Shown here: piece after piece, positions 1-10,966 of the stretch | Layout of the letters: the number at the start of each line of letters is the position of its first letter | Numbering within the stretch: the stretch's first letter is position 1 | From: Aradus depressus | Lineage: Eukaryota; Arthropoda; Insecta; Hemiptera; Aradidae | Direction: 5' to 3' | DNA: 64,000 nt | NCBI GenBank assembly: GCA_963662175.1 | Contig: OY759218.1 | Span: forward strand, 18,690,480-18,754,479 | Position numbers and translations under genes: made by a program | The notes under the pieces: model-generated | Told to the model about the DNA's origin: nothing | Databases searched by the model: none | What the model saw: the letters and a program-made list of their open reading frames with translations, nothing else

Positions 1-652
1 ATATCTGCTTCCTTTTCTTGCTTCCCGTCACTCCTCGTCCTCACCCGTCATCAACCATCAGCAGAACTTTACTATTACCTCTTTCTTAAGCCCAAAAAAC
101 AATCCCTTTTAGTTCTACGAAATATCTGTGGTCACAGAGAATAAATTCGTAACTTTTCAGGGCAGCACTTTTTTACATTGTTGCATTAATCGTGTAAATC
201 CAGTTTTTGGAATAAATAAATTATGTTTGCATATACCTTCTAAATCTATAAGAGTGAATGAAAATAAATAGCTGATTCTCAAATAAACTCGAAATTTATG
301 CCTTTGATGATTCTTGTCAAACGGAATCGTAAGTTATCATTAAGTTAATTTTTTTTACGAAACTGCATCACTAGGCGTACCACATTATGAAACAAATTTA
401 TCTCTTTTATCATAAATAAAAAATATATGTTTAAGTAGCCTTAAAAATCATTCCCTCATTGTGTCTCAACCGACAAATTCTAATAGATTCAAGCATCTAA
501 TTCAAAAAGTTTCTTAAAAACTATCTGCTATCTTATTATTTATTCATATATTATAGTACTGGTTGTATATAAATGTGTATATAGTTCAAAAACGGCAAAC
601 GGAAAAATCACAATATATATTTTTAAATTTGTCTTTAAAAAAACGAGTCATT
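1..652. other. AT-rich DNA, no gene recognised
   Basis: No long open frame, repeat family or RNA gene recognised. Short poly-A/T runs only. Confidence 0.5.
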
Positions 653-690
653 CCAATTCTCCTGTTACAGTTGTGTAACAGGAGAATTGG
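653..690. repeat. perfect 17-bp hairpin
   Basis: Arms 653-669 and 674-690 are exact reverse complements around a 4-nt loop (gttg). No flanking transposon ends are visible. It could be a small fold-back relic or a structured RNA; the sequence alone does not decide. Confidence 0.8.
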
Positions 691-1214
691 AGCATAATTT
701 TGAATTATATTGAACTCAGCCTTATTGTTTTCAGATGTTGGCAATATTGATTTAAAAAAAATATGGCGGACCGGAGTGTGAGTGATGAGATTTTTTGTTA
801 AAGCTATTTTAAAGGAAAACTTCTTCAAATTTACATTTTCGGCTGTCATTTCCTCACACCGTGTTGTAAAAAGGTAAGCGCTTATTTATGTACTTTTTTA
901 TGATATATTTGTTTGTGTTTCTAGGAGTACATAATAATGTATCGAAAAATTGTCTGAAAAAGTTTACTATTTTTATACTATATATTTTATACTTTTGCGC
1001 AATAATGTTTCATTTCGTCATTCCCTCACCTACAAATTGTATGTTTTATTTGAGAATCAGCCAAATATTGTTAATCCTTTCTTGGATTTTCCCTTAGTTA
1101 CCTAATCATTCCCCATCACTTACCTCTCTAAAGTTGAGCATGTTGATTTAACCGAAAGCACCCTTTATTTTTCCGCAAAATTGTGCGGAGGGGAGGGGAG
1201 GAGGCATTGTGTAA
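691..1214. other. AT-rich DNA, nothing recognised
   Basis: Only short chance frames, hydrophobic because of the T-rich base composition. Confidence 0.5.
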
Positions 1215-1310
1215 GTCAAATATTGAGTTTTAGCCCAAACGGCAGATTGGCTTTGAAGGGAGAGCGAAAACTTAATTGATTAATTTGTGCTGAGGAAGTA
1301 CATAGTCGGT
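1215..1310 (-). repeat. repeat A fragment
   Basis: Carries the reverse-strand start of family A: the segment gagcgaaaacttaattgatt followed by gaggaagtacat, a decayed form of the CTGGGGAAGTAC end. Both inner modules and the far end are missing. Confidence 0.65.
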
Positions 1311-2214
1311 GATTTGAAATAAGGAAAAAAAAAATGAAACTATAAAGTGGATAATGCATATTATCCTTCAAGAAGTCCACTTTTTTTTCAGACTGTAGGC
1401 ATTAAGATTCCTAATGAGTTGCCTCTGAAACTAAAATTGTTAATCAAACTTCCGGATTGCGGCATTAGAGCGTGTAGCCACTTTCTGACTTCATATGATT
1501 TATTTACATTCCGACATGTGTAGACGTCAGAAGCCCTACTGGTACGTGGATCCAAATGCGTGTCTATAGTTTCATTTTGTTTCAATCGTGCGCAGGTTTG
1601 AAACATGACAGGTTGGCAGCCCACCTGATCCCTTCTCACTATCTGCTGGATCGACACGAGCTCTCATACCCTTTAATAACGTATAAATAGTTCTCAGCAG
1701 CCAAGAAAGTTACCAAAATCGTACTCCACCGTATAAACCATTATCAGTTTCCTTTGACAGTGCATACATGGTATCCAAGTCCTGCAGTATATATATAATA
1801 TTTTTATTATTATTTATTTTTATATATTTTAATGTACTCATTTATTTATTTTTCTCTTCTCACTTATTTCTGTTTATCCTCTATTTTATAAAATTAAATT
1901 TATTTCAAACCTGCTCTGGGCATCCTTTCTTCTCTTTTATAGTCAACCACCCACATTTATATAGATTCTTTAGTAAATACTTTCTCCTATTTATATATAG
2001 ATACATTTATTTTCATGTATATCTTCATAATTAAGCTCTTAATTTTAATTTTTTTATTCATCTATATTTATTGTGGTGTAGTTTTTTCCAATGTAGCACT
2101 AATTTATTTATTTTTATATTTATTTCTGATGCATTATTTAATTGTTTTTTTCCTTTTTGACTCTATGCATTTATTCTTAGAAGACAACGCACCCAGAATA
2201 AAAATTTCTTCATT
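1311..2214. other. unassigned DNA, AT-rich after 1790
   Basis: 1388-1657 holds an 89-codon open frame on the minus strand that I do not recognise. 1735-1785 holds two or three units of the tandem motif seen at 2215-2586 (cagtgcatacatggtatcc). 1790-2210 is T-rich low-complexity DNA. Confidence 0.4.
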
Positions 2215-2586
2215 ACAGTAGCGAGCAAATGGTTGGCGCATAAATGGTATCCAAGTCCTACAGCAACGAGTAAATGGTCTCCAATACTATTCGACAAATG
2301 GTTGAAAAGTACTATGACACGGTTTTCAACAGCCAGTAAATACTTCCCAGTAACCTTCGACACCTCATAAATGGTCTCCAGGTCCAACATATCGAGTTAA
2401 TGGTTCCCTGTATTCTTCATTGCATAAAATAATTCTAGCGTTTAATCTCCAATAACCTATAAGAGTGTTTAAATAAAGCCCAATACACCAAAACAGTGTG
2501 AAATTGGTTTCCAGTACCCTGTAACAGTGTGAAAATGGTTTCAAGTACCCTGTAACAGTGTCTAAATGGTTTCCAGTATACTTATC
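2215..2586. repeat. degenerate tandem array, 31-36 bp units
   Basis: Repeats a unit like cagtgtgaaaatggtttcca followed by gtaccctgtaa. The last three starts, at 2494, 2525 and 2556, are exactly 31 bp apart; earlier units have decayed and vary in length. About ten units can be followed. It is a minisatellite-like array with no coding potential. Confidence 0.75.
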
Positions 2587-3035
2587 CATGTACAGCTCCT
2601 ATCTCATCAAAATCGTAAATTTTCTACTAAAACAGAAAGAAACAAAAAACTTTTATGTACATATACGTTCATTTTATATGAATAAAATCTTTGTACTTAA
2701 TGCATTATATACATAAGGCGACACAGTATCTATATCCTGTATAAAACCTGGTGATAACGTCTATGGTAGATAGCACCATATTATTTACGATACGATAACG
2801 TATTTCCTGGAAATGCTTTCTTTTTTATCTCAGTATTATAATTTTTTTACCTATAGTTTGAACAGGCTCACAATGGAGTCACTTAAGGACTTATTTTTAA
2901 TAGCAATAAACAAACCATTTTTTTAACATCTAAAATATTGTATATATCTTGAAATTGGGAGTTTACTCGCAAAACCAGGGAATTTACTCCCCTATAAAAA
3001 TATTTTTGCCTGCTGTGAATTGAAAACTTTGTTCA
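2587..3035. other. unassigned AT-rich DNA
   Basis: No recognisable gene or repeat. Confidence 0.4.
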
Positions 3036-3066
3036 TTGGGGGGTGGGGGTGAGGGGAGGGGGGGTG
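3036..3066 (+). other. G-run cluster, potential G-quadruplex
   Basis: Four or more runs of at least four G separated by one to three bases, followed by more G-rich DNA to about 3165. The pattern meets the usual G-quadruplex rule; folding is inferred. Confidence 0.55.
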
Positions 3067-3725
3067 TTATATCCCCCTGGAGGTAGTGGTTATAACAGGG
3101 AGGGTCCTTGTTCAGCAAAACTGGGGGGGAACTCCTCACAGGCCTTGGGGGGATGGCCCCCCAATAGAAAATTTTAAGCTTTTTGATGCTGACAACCTAA
3201 CTTTTACATGAAAGATACGTGTTTCAGCGATATAGGAGTTGAGGAAAACTGATAAAAAGGGAGTTTTCCTACAATCTCTATTATTCGATACGACATTTGT
3301 TTATACAACTATTTAATATATATATATAGAAATATTATTATTACATTGGTTCAAAAAGGACCAATGTCATAAGCTCTAGTTTTGAGAAACTAATTAAAAA
3401 AATAATATTTTAAAATATTAAATTCGTATGAGCAATAAATATTGAAATACTTCCAAAAAATTTAAAAAAATAATTAAAACTCCAATTTTTCACGATTTTC
3501 TATGGTTGCCAATTGAAATCCACCAACCGAAGCTTAGACATTTCACATAATGCCGGCGTATACTGAAATGAATTAAATATTACCCTCTTTGACTGGATAT
3601 CTGTCTGGGCGCCATTTATTGCATACACTGCCTAAACCGTTAAGATATTTCAAAATGATGTATAAAGGAATTGTTGGCAATAAAAAGTTCTACAAAATAC
3701 CTATCTATAACAAATAGCCTAGAGT
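3067..3725. other. unassigned AT-rich DNA
   Basis: G-rich up to about 3165, then AT-rich. No gene or repeat family recognised. Confidence 0.4.
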
Positions 3726-4330
3726 TTTTATCTTTATATATAAATCTGTCCATGTGCTTAAGTGCAGTTGGCGCAAAAACTACAGAACCGATTTTGATAA
3801 CATTTCATATGTAGTATCCTTATAATCACCAGCTGTGTGGCATCCCAAATATAATATGAATGTTAGCTCTTCAATGGTTGATCGAATTTTCATGAAATTT
3901 CACAAATAGAATCCTTCCTTATAAGCCCGGTTCAAACGTAGACCATATGGCATAGGGTAAAATGGCAATGTGTAAAAAACCAAAAATATAGCAAATCAAA
4001 TTTCCAAGGTTTGGTCTTTTGAAGTCTATATATATTTGGGGGAGGGATAGAAAGCGCTGCTAATATGGGTCTCGAGTTTTGAATTGAACATTGAGTAGAA
4101 CCTCGTTTTAAAGGTCTTACTTAAACCGTGAGGCATCAGGTTTCCATTTATGCTGAGGAGGGAAAGGGGGGGGGGGGGGGGCGTCACAAAACACCGGCCT
4201 TAAAATCATTGAAAATTTCAACTTATTTCTAAAATCATGTAACTTAAAAGTTACTCACCGGGCTGATAACGTTACTAGCCTGCTTCAAGTTACTCCGAGC
4301 AAAGCAGGGTAACCTGGTTGTATATCTCGG
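3726..4330. repeat. old noncoding retroposon-like repeat
   Basis: Has the phrase aactacagaaccgattttga near the start and ccgagcaaagcagggtaacc near the end. These phrases recur in many insect genomes at noncoding retroposon ends. No coding frame survives and the boundaries are approximate. The class is inferred from recalled family wording, not from a search. Confidence 0.35.
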
Positions 4331-4499
4331 GTGTTTGGGCGAAAGAACAAGTCAGCAAATCTGAATTTTAGAAGGGGAATTTCTGAAGGTTTGAAAAATT
4401 CCTGCAAATCAGATAAAAATCATTTTTGTTACTTGAAATATTATTTCAATAAAATAATTAAATATAAAGAAAGTAAAATATTCCAACAATCAGTTACAT

Positions 4500-5058
4500 A
4501 ATATGTAGACCTCCTTCAAATCTGCAACCCAGGTCCCCCAGGTCCTAAGAATGTTCCCGTCCCACTCAGTACCACAACATGTCAGGGATGACTCTAGAAA
4601 CGTCCTTGGTGGGGCCATTAGCCACTTTATAATATCTCTGGTGTTTGGGCGAAAGGGCTTATGACAGAATAAGTCCTTTGGACCACAAAACTTATTCTGA
4701 CATAAGCCCTTTTGCCCAAACACCAGAGATATAATAGTTTGTTATTATGACTCATGTCCGGGCTTTAAATACAAGGTCATATCGCCTACTACTAGAGCGC
4801 TCTTTCGTCACTCTGGTGGACATGAGTCCGACTCTACAATGGGAGTCCTAAATGTTGCCTACCCTAAAATTTTTATTCACCTAGGGCAGGTGTCTTTAAC
4901 GAGTACCTGACACCGAGTACCAAACACCAGAGATATAATATAATGGGGAATGGCTGTCCCAAGGACGTTTCTAGAGTCATCCCTGACAAGTTGTGGTACT
5001 GAGTGAGACGGAAACATTCCTAGGACTTGTGTTGCAGATTTGAAGAAGGTTGGAGTTC
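4500..5058. repeat. nested inverted repeat (fold-back)
   Basis: The outer left arm (about 4500-4645) is repeated inverted at about 4921-5058: both contain gactctagaaacgtcctt or its complement, and the same gatttgaag end. Inside is a second hairpin, 4632-4728, with arms of about 40 bp sharing tatctctggtgtttgggc. A SINE fills the loop. No transposase is present. Confidence 0.75.
4737..4920 (-). mobile_element. tRNA-derived SINE, 5'-truncated
   Basis: Body of the SINE whose fuller copy is at 10449-10953, from the tail motif (gactcatgtccgggctttaa) to the gagtacctgacac segment. The tRNA-like head is missing. It is flanked by a perfect 20-bp direct repeat, caaacaccagagatataata, at 4717-4736 and 4921-4940. 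That fits LINE-type target-primed insertion with 5' truncation. The target is the end of the inner fold-back hairpin. Confidence 0.9.
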
Positions 5059-5465
5059 CAGTGAGATGTGAAGAGGTGGAGAGTGCTCTCTGCTACAGAG
5101 TGCTCGCTATCACGTCCCTTCTCTCCTCTGAGACCGGTGTAATTAAAGGTTAGATTTGACAGGGATCCCAAGATCTGACTGACAAATCGATTACAGATCC
5201 CAATTATTGTGTACCCGTTTCTCCAACAGTCAGACACAAAAAATATATTAGAACGAGGCTCTTGGGCGGGTGTGTGGAAGAATAATTTGTGAGGGATCAC
5301 CTGTCTCGGCTCTACTGACGGATACTATGAAGGTAGGAATCGCTCCTCCCAACTTCATGATTCCCGATCAACATTTACCTCAGGGTTTTTAAACTCTCTG
5401 AGACCATTCCCAACATTCAGTGTCTATTCCTCTATTTCATACTAACAGTCATCCCACATCATCAT
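5059..5465. other. unassigned DNA
   Basis: Part of a 107-codon minus-strand open frame (4977-5300) crosses the fold-back arm. It shows no recognisable domain. Confidence 0.4.
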
Positions 5466-6045
5466 GTACATTTTAATTTCTCAGCTATACAAAGTATATG
5501 GAAACGTATGTAATTGCTCAGAAATTAGATGCCGAGTTGTCAACAAAATTTCATGTTTTTCCGACTGTCCTGGTTACGAAATATGTGTATGTTTGCCTGT
5601 GAACACGATAACTCCCGATAGAATGGATGTATTAACACGAAATTTTATATGTGTATCCAGAACCCTCAAGGACAACAGCTATTGATTTTTTGAAATCGGC
5701 TTAGGAAAGGGGGGATTAGAAGGGAGGCTTAACACAAAAACAAACAATTTGTATTGACACGAAATTTCATATGTAAGTTCAAAGTCTTATAAGTAACTAT
5801 CAGCGGAATCAGCCGAAGAGAAATGGAGATCAGAGGTGGTCTCAACTCAAAAATTCCAATAACTGCCGAAGTAATGAATGTAACGGCATGAAATTTTATA
5901 TTCAAATTCAAAACCACATAAGGATGGCACCTATTAATTTTCCGCGAAATCGGTTGAAGGGAAGGGGACCACAGAAGAAGGACTCTTCTCAAATACTCTA
6001 AAAACTGTCCATGTAATGAATATATCGCCATGAAATGTTATATTA
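5466..6045 (-). repeat. repeat A, reverse copy
   Basis: Starts with tctcagctatacaaagtata (the CTGGGGAAGT end, decayed). It continues through the characteristic phrases gtgaacacgataactcccga, a modular run of aacgaaatttcatatgtaa-like segments and aataactgccgaagtaatga. The module spacing of about 140 bp is visible three times. Confidence 0.8.
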
Positions 6046-6490
6046 ATTTCAATCCCCCATTTTGTTTTCCTTCAATACAATATATTGTATATTTTTTTAT
6101 TGTAGATATTATGTACAAATTTATTGGATTTTTTTTCTTTCTTGTTTTCTCCCTTTTTACTTCCATATTATTTCATTTATTTATTGTACTTTTTCATGAA
6201 TAATATTTCTTTAGTTTATTTGAATTGCTTGCTATTATATTTTCTTGAAGTTTATGTTTAATAAACTTAAATATGTCCACCGTTAGAATTATCCTTTAAG
6301 GCAGGACTTACCTTGGGGACGGGGAATCACAGCCTAAAGTATAAATTTGCCAACCTAAACTTTATACTGATGATGGCGTAAGCATACATTTTATATATGT
6401 ACTTTTGTGGAATTAGACAATACAAATTGTTGTTAACGTAAGTATCCTCAGCTTTACGAAAACATGTAATCACAGAAAGAAGCATCAACG
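6046..6490. other. AT-rich DNA, nothing recognised
   Basis: No supported feature. Confidence 0.4.
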
Positions 6491-6494
6491 TCTA

Positions 6495-7010
6495 TGTACT
6501 TCCCCAGAATTGATTAATTATGTTTTTGATTTCTCTCCTAAACAAATCGACGGATTACATTAAAAATTAATAGTTGACTTATTTAGGGACTATTGAATCC
6601 TCAAACTATATTTGTGTCGGAAAAGTGTCGATCCTTCTCTGATTCTCGTGGCCGATTTCGCCGAAAAATAATTGGTGCCATCCTTATATGTTTTTGAATT
6701 AAACTAAAAAATTTTATGTCGATACATCGTCGGTCTAAATACCTCATATTTGCAAAAAGCCAACTTTACAGGAGAGATAAAAACTGATTAAACGATTAAA
6801 AAAATATTTTTTATAGAAAACCTCAATTTTTTTGACATCACGTTTAGGCCAACGACATTATCATCCGCAGTTAATGGAGTTTTGAATTGAGCTCACCACT
6901 CTTAACCATCTGTTCTCTTCGGCCAATTCCGCTGAAAATGTATAGGTGTCGTCCTGGGATTTTGAATTTACATTTGAAATTTTGTGTAGATACATTAAAT
7001 CAATCGATAT
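6495..7010 (+). repeat. repeat A, forward copy, decayed
   Basis: Begins gtacttccccagaattgat at about 6499. It runs through cctcaaactatatttgtgtc, two copies of the ggccgattt/gccaattccgctgaaaat module, and gaaattttgtgtagatacat. Internal insertions or deletions have altered the module spacing. The distal end is missing here; a distal-end fragment lies separately at about 7505-7575. Confidence 0.75.
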
Positions 7011-8101
7011 TTATCTTGTTACAGACTGACATATCGTCAATGATAGTACAAGACCGCGTAACAGCTTTTTCACGATCTTACAGGACGAAGAAAAAAGAGA
7101 ATATCTTGACCATTTGAATGTACTTTTCCGACTGAACATGTTTGCTTCTTCCTTAGGGCTACTTTCTTAAGTATGTGACATAAATTTACCAATAGCTTGT
7201 TTAGATTCTGTGTAAAGTCATTTATTTATTTATTATTCATCGCAATACCGCGTAAGTGACTATAATACCAAAACTCCGTAAAATCAAGACCGCGGAACTA
7301 CATCTTAAACTGAAATTATCAAATGATTTAACCTCCTAAGACCCAGAGTCCCATAGAAAGGATATAAGGGTAATTTTAATTTAAACTCTCCATATCACTT
7401 AGGCATAGTAATAATATTAAAAATACGATAAACACAATGTACATACTTGATAACTATTCAGGACAAAATAATTATATTTGGGAGCACGCACTAACCATGT
7501 TGCGACTTGTTCGGCGGAAAAAACTCAACATCGAATTTCTGATACATGACTTCCTCTATACTTTGAGGGGTGGTTTTAAAATATTTAATGTATCGTAATT
7601 AGTGGAATGGGGATGGCATTCTAGCGTAGGGAAAGAGGGGGGGAAGACATGGCTATATAATATATATTCTAATGTGGAACCCCTGGGAGGAGGCTGCGGA
7701 GACTGGCCTCCTCAGGACACTTTTATTGGGCTTCCTTCATTCATCAATAAACATGTCAATAACTTAGGTCCCCCGTAGAGTCAGTCCAACGTTACCAAGA
7801 CGGCTTCTTATCTCGGGGAATCAATACACTAATAATATAATTTATGGGGCTTTGATGCAGAACAATGAGTTTGAGAAAAAAAAAATGAAATCAAATTCTC
7901 TGGGAACGGCAATAGAAAAGGAATTTACATTTCAGGTTCGGGCGTAAGACCTACAGGACATTTCAGCTTAGAATTTAATTTTTTGTAAATATTGAAAATT
8001 GTGAAAAAAAAAGGCTATGAATCACCGGCATTTTACTTCCCCAGAATCAATCAAAACATTTTTACCCTCCCTCCAAATTCATCCTAAAACTCAATGTTTT
8101 A
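7011..8101. other. mostly unassigned, with a repeat A end fragment
   Basis: About 7505-7575 matches the distal end of repeat A (aactcaacatcgaatttctg, then acttcctctatactttg). The rest is AT-rich and unassigned. Confidence 0.45.
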
Positions 8102-8710
8102 TTTACGAGGTGTGTTCAAAATATAACGGGAATTTTCAATTTTGAAAAGAATTTTATTTATTCGTCTACATCAATGTTATACCCTTCAAAATAGTCCCCA
8201 TTAAATATTATACACTTATGCCAGTGCTTCTTCCAATCCCCAAAACTTAGATATTATAAAATAGAGGGCGCCGGTAGCTCAGTGGTATGCGTGCTTGCCT
8301 TCTGAGCTCAACCGACCGAGGCCCTTAGTTTATTTTATCTGGGAGGTAAAATAAACTTAAGCACGTCGTCCTTCGGATGGGACGCTAAGCGATGGTCCCG
8401 AGCCTGTGCGTTGTCAGATACTCGTTAAAGACCCCTACCCTAGGTGAATAAAAATTTAGGGTAGGCAAAATTTAGGACTCCCATAGTAGAGTCGGGCTCA
8501 TGTCCACCAGAGTGACGAAAGAGCGCTCTGGTAGTAGGCGATATGACTTCGTAGTTAAAGCCCGGGCATGAGTCATAAAACCTAATCTACATCAATGTTA
8601 TAACCTTCAAAATAGTCCCCATTAAATATTATACACTTATATACTTCTTCCAATCCCCAAAACACTTCTGAAACTCGATCTTTGGGATAGCATTCAGCTA
8701 AGTGAGTCAT
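8102..8710 (-). pseudogene. mariner transposon 3' end, split by a SINE
   Basis: 8102-8125 (ttacgaggtgtgttcaaaat) is a mariner-type terminal inverted repeat. Reading the minus strand from the right flank gives the transposase C-terminus: a stretch with IEFQKCFGDWKKHWHKC, then IIFNGDYFEGYNIDVDE and stop. This is the typical end of mariner transposases. The coding strand is interrupted by a SINE and by a direct duplication of about 80 bp (8165-8246 and 8586-8663). An upstream in-frame stop shows it is dead. The catalytic domain and 5' end are absent. Confidence 0.85.
8266..8584 (+). mobile_element. tRNA-derived SINE
   Basis: The head reads gggcgccggtagctcagtgg, the acceptor stem start and Pol III A box of a tRNA. 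The B box has been lost in a short deletion after gagctcaaccgaccgagg. The body (cgtccttcggatgggacg, ccctaccctaggtg, gcccgggcatgagtcat) matches the copies at 10449 and 19352. The tail is aaaacctaa, a trace of the CCTAA motif. It sits between the two ~80-bp mariner duplicates. Confidence 0.9.
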
Positions 8711-9429
8711 GATAATTATTTTAACGACCTATATAATAAAATCGATATAACAGAATATATTTAAGTTTTAGATATTATACACCATGATATTTTTAAATTT
8801 GATATTTTGACTAAGATATTTTGTCGTTTGATATTTTGGATTAGATATTTACACGTGATACCTGCTGGACATCGCTCAGCTGCGACTTGCGCCTAATTTT
8901 TGCCTTGATAACTGTCTATTGACAAGTTTAGGTTGCCTCATCTGAAATGCAGAACTGACTTGAATATCAAATAGTGTCTTCCATAATGCTCTCTTCGTAT
9001 TTCTTTCAATATCAAAATTGTTTATCTGGAAATGGAGACACCACATGGGGAGGTGAGACGAGAAAAGATGATATGAAACAACTACGTGACCCAGTGTCAA
9101 GTCGCCACTTGGAACCGAGTCCCCCTCTCACTTGAGAAACTTGAGATCGCTGTTGGAAACTCACAACACAAACTAATGGTCGTCACCAGAACAAATGTTT
9201 ATCAGCTTCCAGAAATTCTCCTCTGGGTACATTCAAAATTGTATATATGTCTAGATAAAGATACCATTGTATTCCATATTGAAGCTCAGAAAAACTTAAT
9301 GGAAAGAGAACAGGACAATCAGGCGCGGGCGTTTCGACGCGAGGACATTGCGACTCGGGGAGACTTCGGCGCCGATATATTATTTTCACATATTTCAAAT
9401 TCATTTTTATTTATTTTTTCTTATTCCAA
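8711..9429. other. unassigned, includes short gatatttt repeats
   Basis: 8765-8850 has six or more variants of gatattttg at irregular spacing. 9086-9508 holds a 140-codon plus-strand frame that runs into repeat C and is not recognised. Base composition at 8870-9380 is less AT-rich than its surroundings, so a degenerate gene or transposon piece is possible. Confidence 0.35.
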
Positions 9430-10435
9430 TAGTATAAGAAAGTATTGTAATCTTGCAAAAAATCGAAATCTAGTTTTCAATGGATTTTCACGTTTCAAGG
9501 GACCTTGAACCTGAATTTTGAGACAAAATTTTTACATGTGTGTACTAACTTAGATCTGATTAGATTTTGGACGAAAACTTTACTTCGGGGCTTAAGTACA
9601 TTTTACAAAATACCGCTTATATTTAAGATCTAACTATCTAAACCAACCATACGTTGCAATGGCTATTTTTGTAATGAAAAAAAAAAATTAAAATTAAAAG
9701 TTGTCAAACCACTTTTTAAAACTTCCAGTGATGTGTCAAATATAACCCATAAGTTTGAGCGCAAAAGCTTCGATAGTTTCTCATCCTATAAGCCTCACAC
9801 AGAAATTCATTTTTATATATATAAGATAATAATTTTAGTTAGGTTTTATTCCAATTCGTGCAATGATTTTTTCTATAAGCAAATGCACCAAATGCGGGGA
9901 TGGGTGCGTGGGTGGGGTAAGGGTAGGGTAGAAAGAAGTCTTAAACATTTACCGTGCTCTATATAATCTAATACAAAACATTTTATGCCAATTCGTTCAA
10001 TGATATTTGTTCCATAAGCGAATGCACAGAATGCGGGGTTGGGTGCGTGGGTTAAAACTATGTTCTAAACATTCTCGATGAACATAATTGCTGAACACAA
10101 GAACAAAATCGGATCGAAGTTTGGGAGTCTATAAAACACAAACATACAGACATTAGATTATATATAGTATATAGATTGGAAAAGTTTGCAAATAAAAGGC
10201 ACTATATGTGTTACACGATTTTTGCTAGTCACCACGTTTGTAAGTTACATTCTGAAAACGGTCCAGAAATGTCGTTTTGAAACTCATTTTCTTAGACGTT
10301 CGCCCCATTTACGCGAAAACTGTTAGTTCTACAAGAATGTTTCTTTCATTTTTTGAAGTGGGTCGGAAAACATGAAATTCCGATGGAAACTCAACAATTT
10401 TTAATCGTAAACACAATTGCCCCTATACTTTGTAT
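9430..10435 (+). repeat. repeat C, interrupted copy
   Basis: Left part 9430-9660 begins agtataagaaagtattgtaa and includes cacgtttcaagg and gatctgattagattttgg. The right part, 10155-10415, has atgtcgttttgaaact and tttacgcgaaaactgttag. The 9661-10150 insert contains a direct duplication of about 90 bp with the phrase gcggg..tgggtgcgtgggt at about 9843-9930 and 9983-10055. Confidence 0.75.
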
Positions 10436-10448
10436 AGTAAAAAATAGG

Positions 10449-10953
10449 TTAGGTTAGGTTTTATGACTCATGCCCGGGCTTTAACTACGAGGTCATATCG
10501 CCTACTACCAGAGCGCTCTTTCGTCACTCTGGTGGACATGAGCCCGACTCTATTGTGGGAGTCCTAAACTTTGCCTACCCTAAATTTTTAAATGAATAAA
10601 ACAAACTTATTTTTTGAAATATTGTCTATTCCACTAAAGATTATCTTTAGTGGAATAGACAATATTTCAAAAAATAAGTTTGTTTTATTCATTTATTACA
10701 AGTTTCCACAATATGTCCGCGTTCCTCAACTTAGAAGTTCCTAAATTTTTATTCATCTAGGGTAGGGGTCTTCAACGAGTACCTGACATCGTACAGGCTC
10801 GGGACCATCGCTTAACTTCCCATCCGAAGGACGGCGTGCTTAAGTTTATTTTACCTCCCAGATAAAATAAACTAAGGGCCTCGGTCGGGCTACGAACCCA
10901 CGATCTTGAGCTCAGAAGTCAAGCACGCATACCACTGAGCTACCGGCGCCCCT
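10449..10953 (-). mobile_element. tRNA-derived SINE with nested palindrome
   Basis: Most complete SINE copy, about 344 bp without its nested insert. On the minus strand the head carries an A box (tagctcagtggtatgcg) and a B box (gggttcgtagccc), as in a tRNA promoter. The 3' tail holds cctaacctaa. The TSD is gtaaaaaatagg at 10437-10448 and the same with one extra A at 10954-10966. The body is interrupted at 10591-10739 by a palindromic insertion with its own TSD. Confidence 0.93.
10591..10739 (-). mobile_element. palindromic (snapback) retroposon, S1 family
   Basis: 149-bp insertion in the SINE body, flanked by the 12-bp TSD cctaaattttta (10579-10590 and 10740-10751). Arms 10591-10641 and 10643-10693 are an exact 51-bp inverted repeat around one base. 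On the minus strand a unique leader of about 45 nt (10739-10694) comes first, containing gaggaacgcggacatattgt. The same leader and arms occur at 24119-24366, where the arms are longer. Confidence 0.93.
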
Positions 10954-10966
10954 GTAAAAAAATAGG

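Noticed and set aside
586..849. 87-codon minus-strand open frame
   Set aside because: It spans the perfect hairpin 653-690, and no domain is recognisable.
3036..3066. G-run as a functional promoter element
   Set aside because: No gene start nearby. Other homopolymer G or C runs (4165-4182, 22998-23025, 32445-32457) occur in transposon contexts.
9086..9508. 140-codon plus frame as a host gene
   Set aside because: The last third is repeat C sequence and the rest has no recognised motif; the opposite strand is also open at 9183-9404.
10905..10953. A genuine tRNA gene
   Set aside because: Only the A and B boxes and one acceptor strand are tRNA-like. No complete cloverleaf with a matching acceptor stem exists, and the sequence continues into a repeated SINE body with TSDs.
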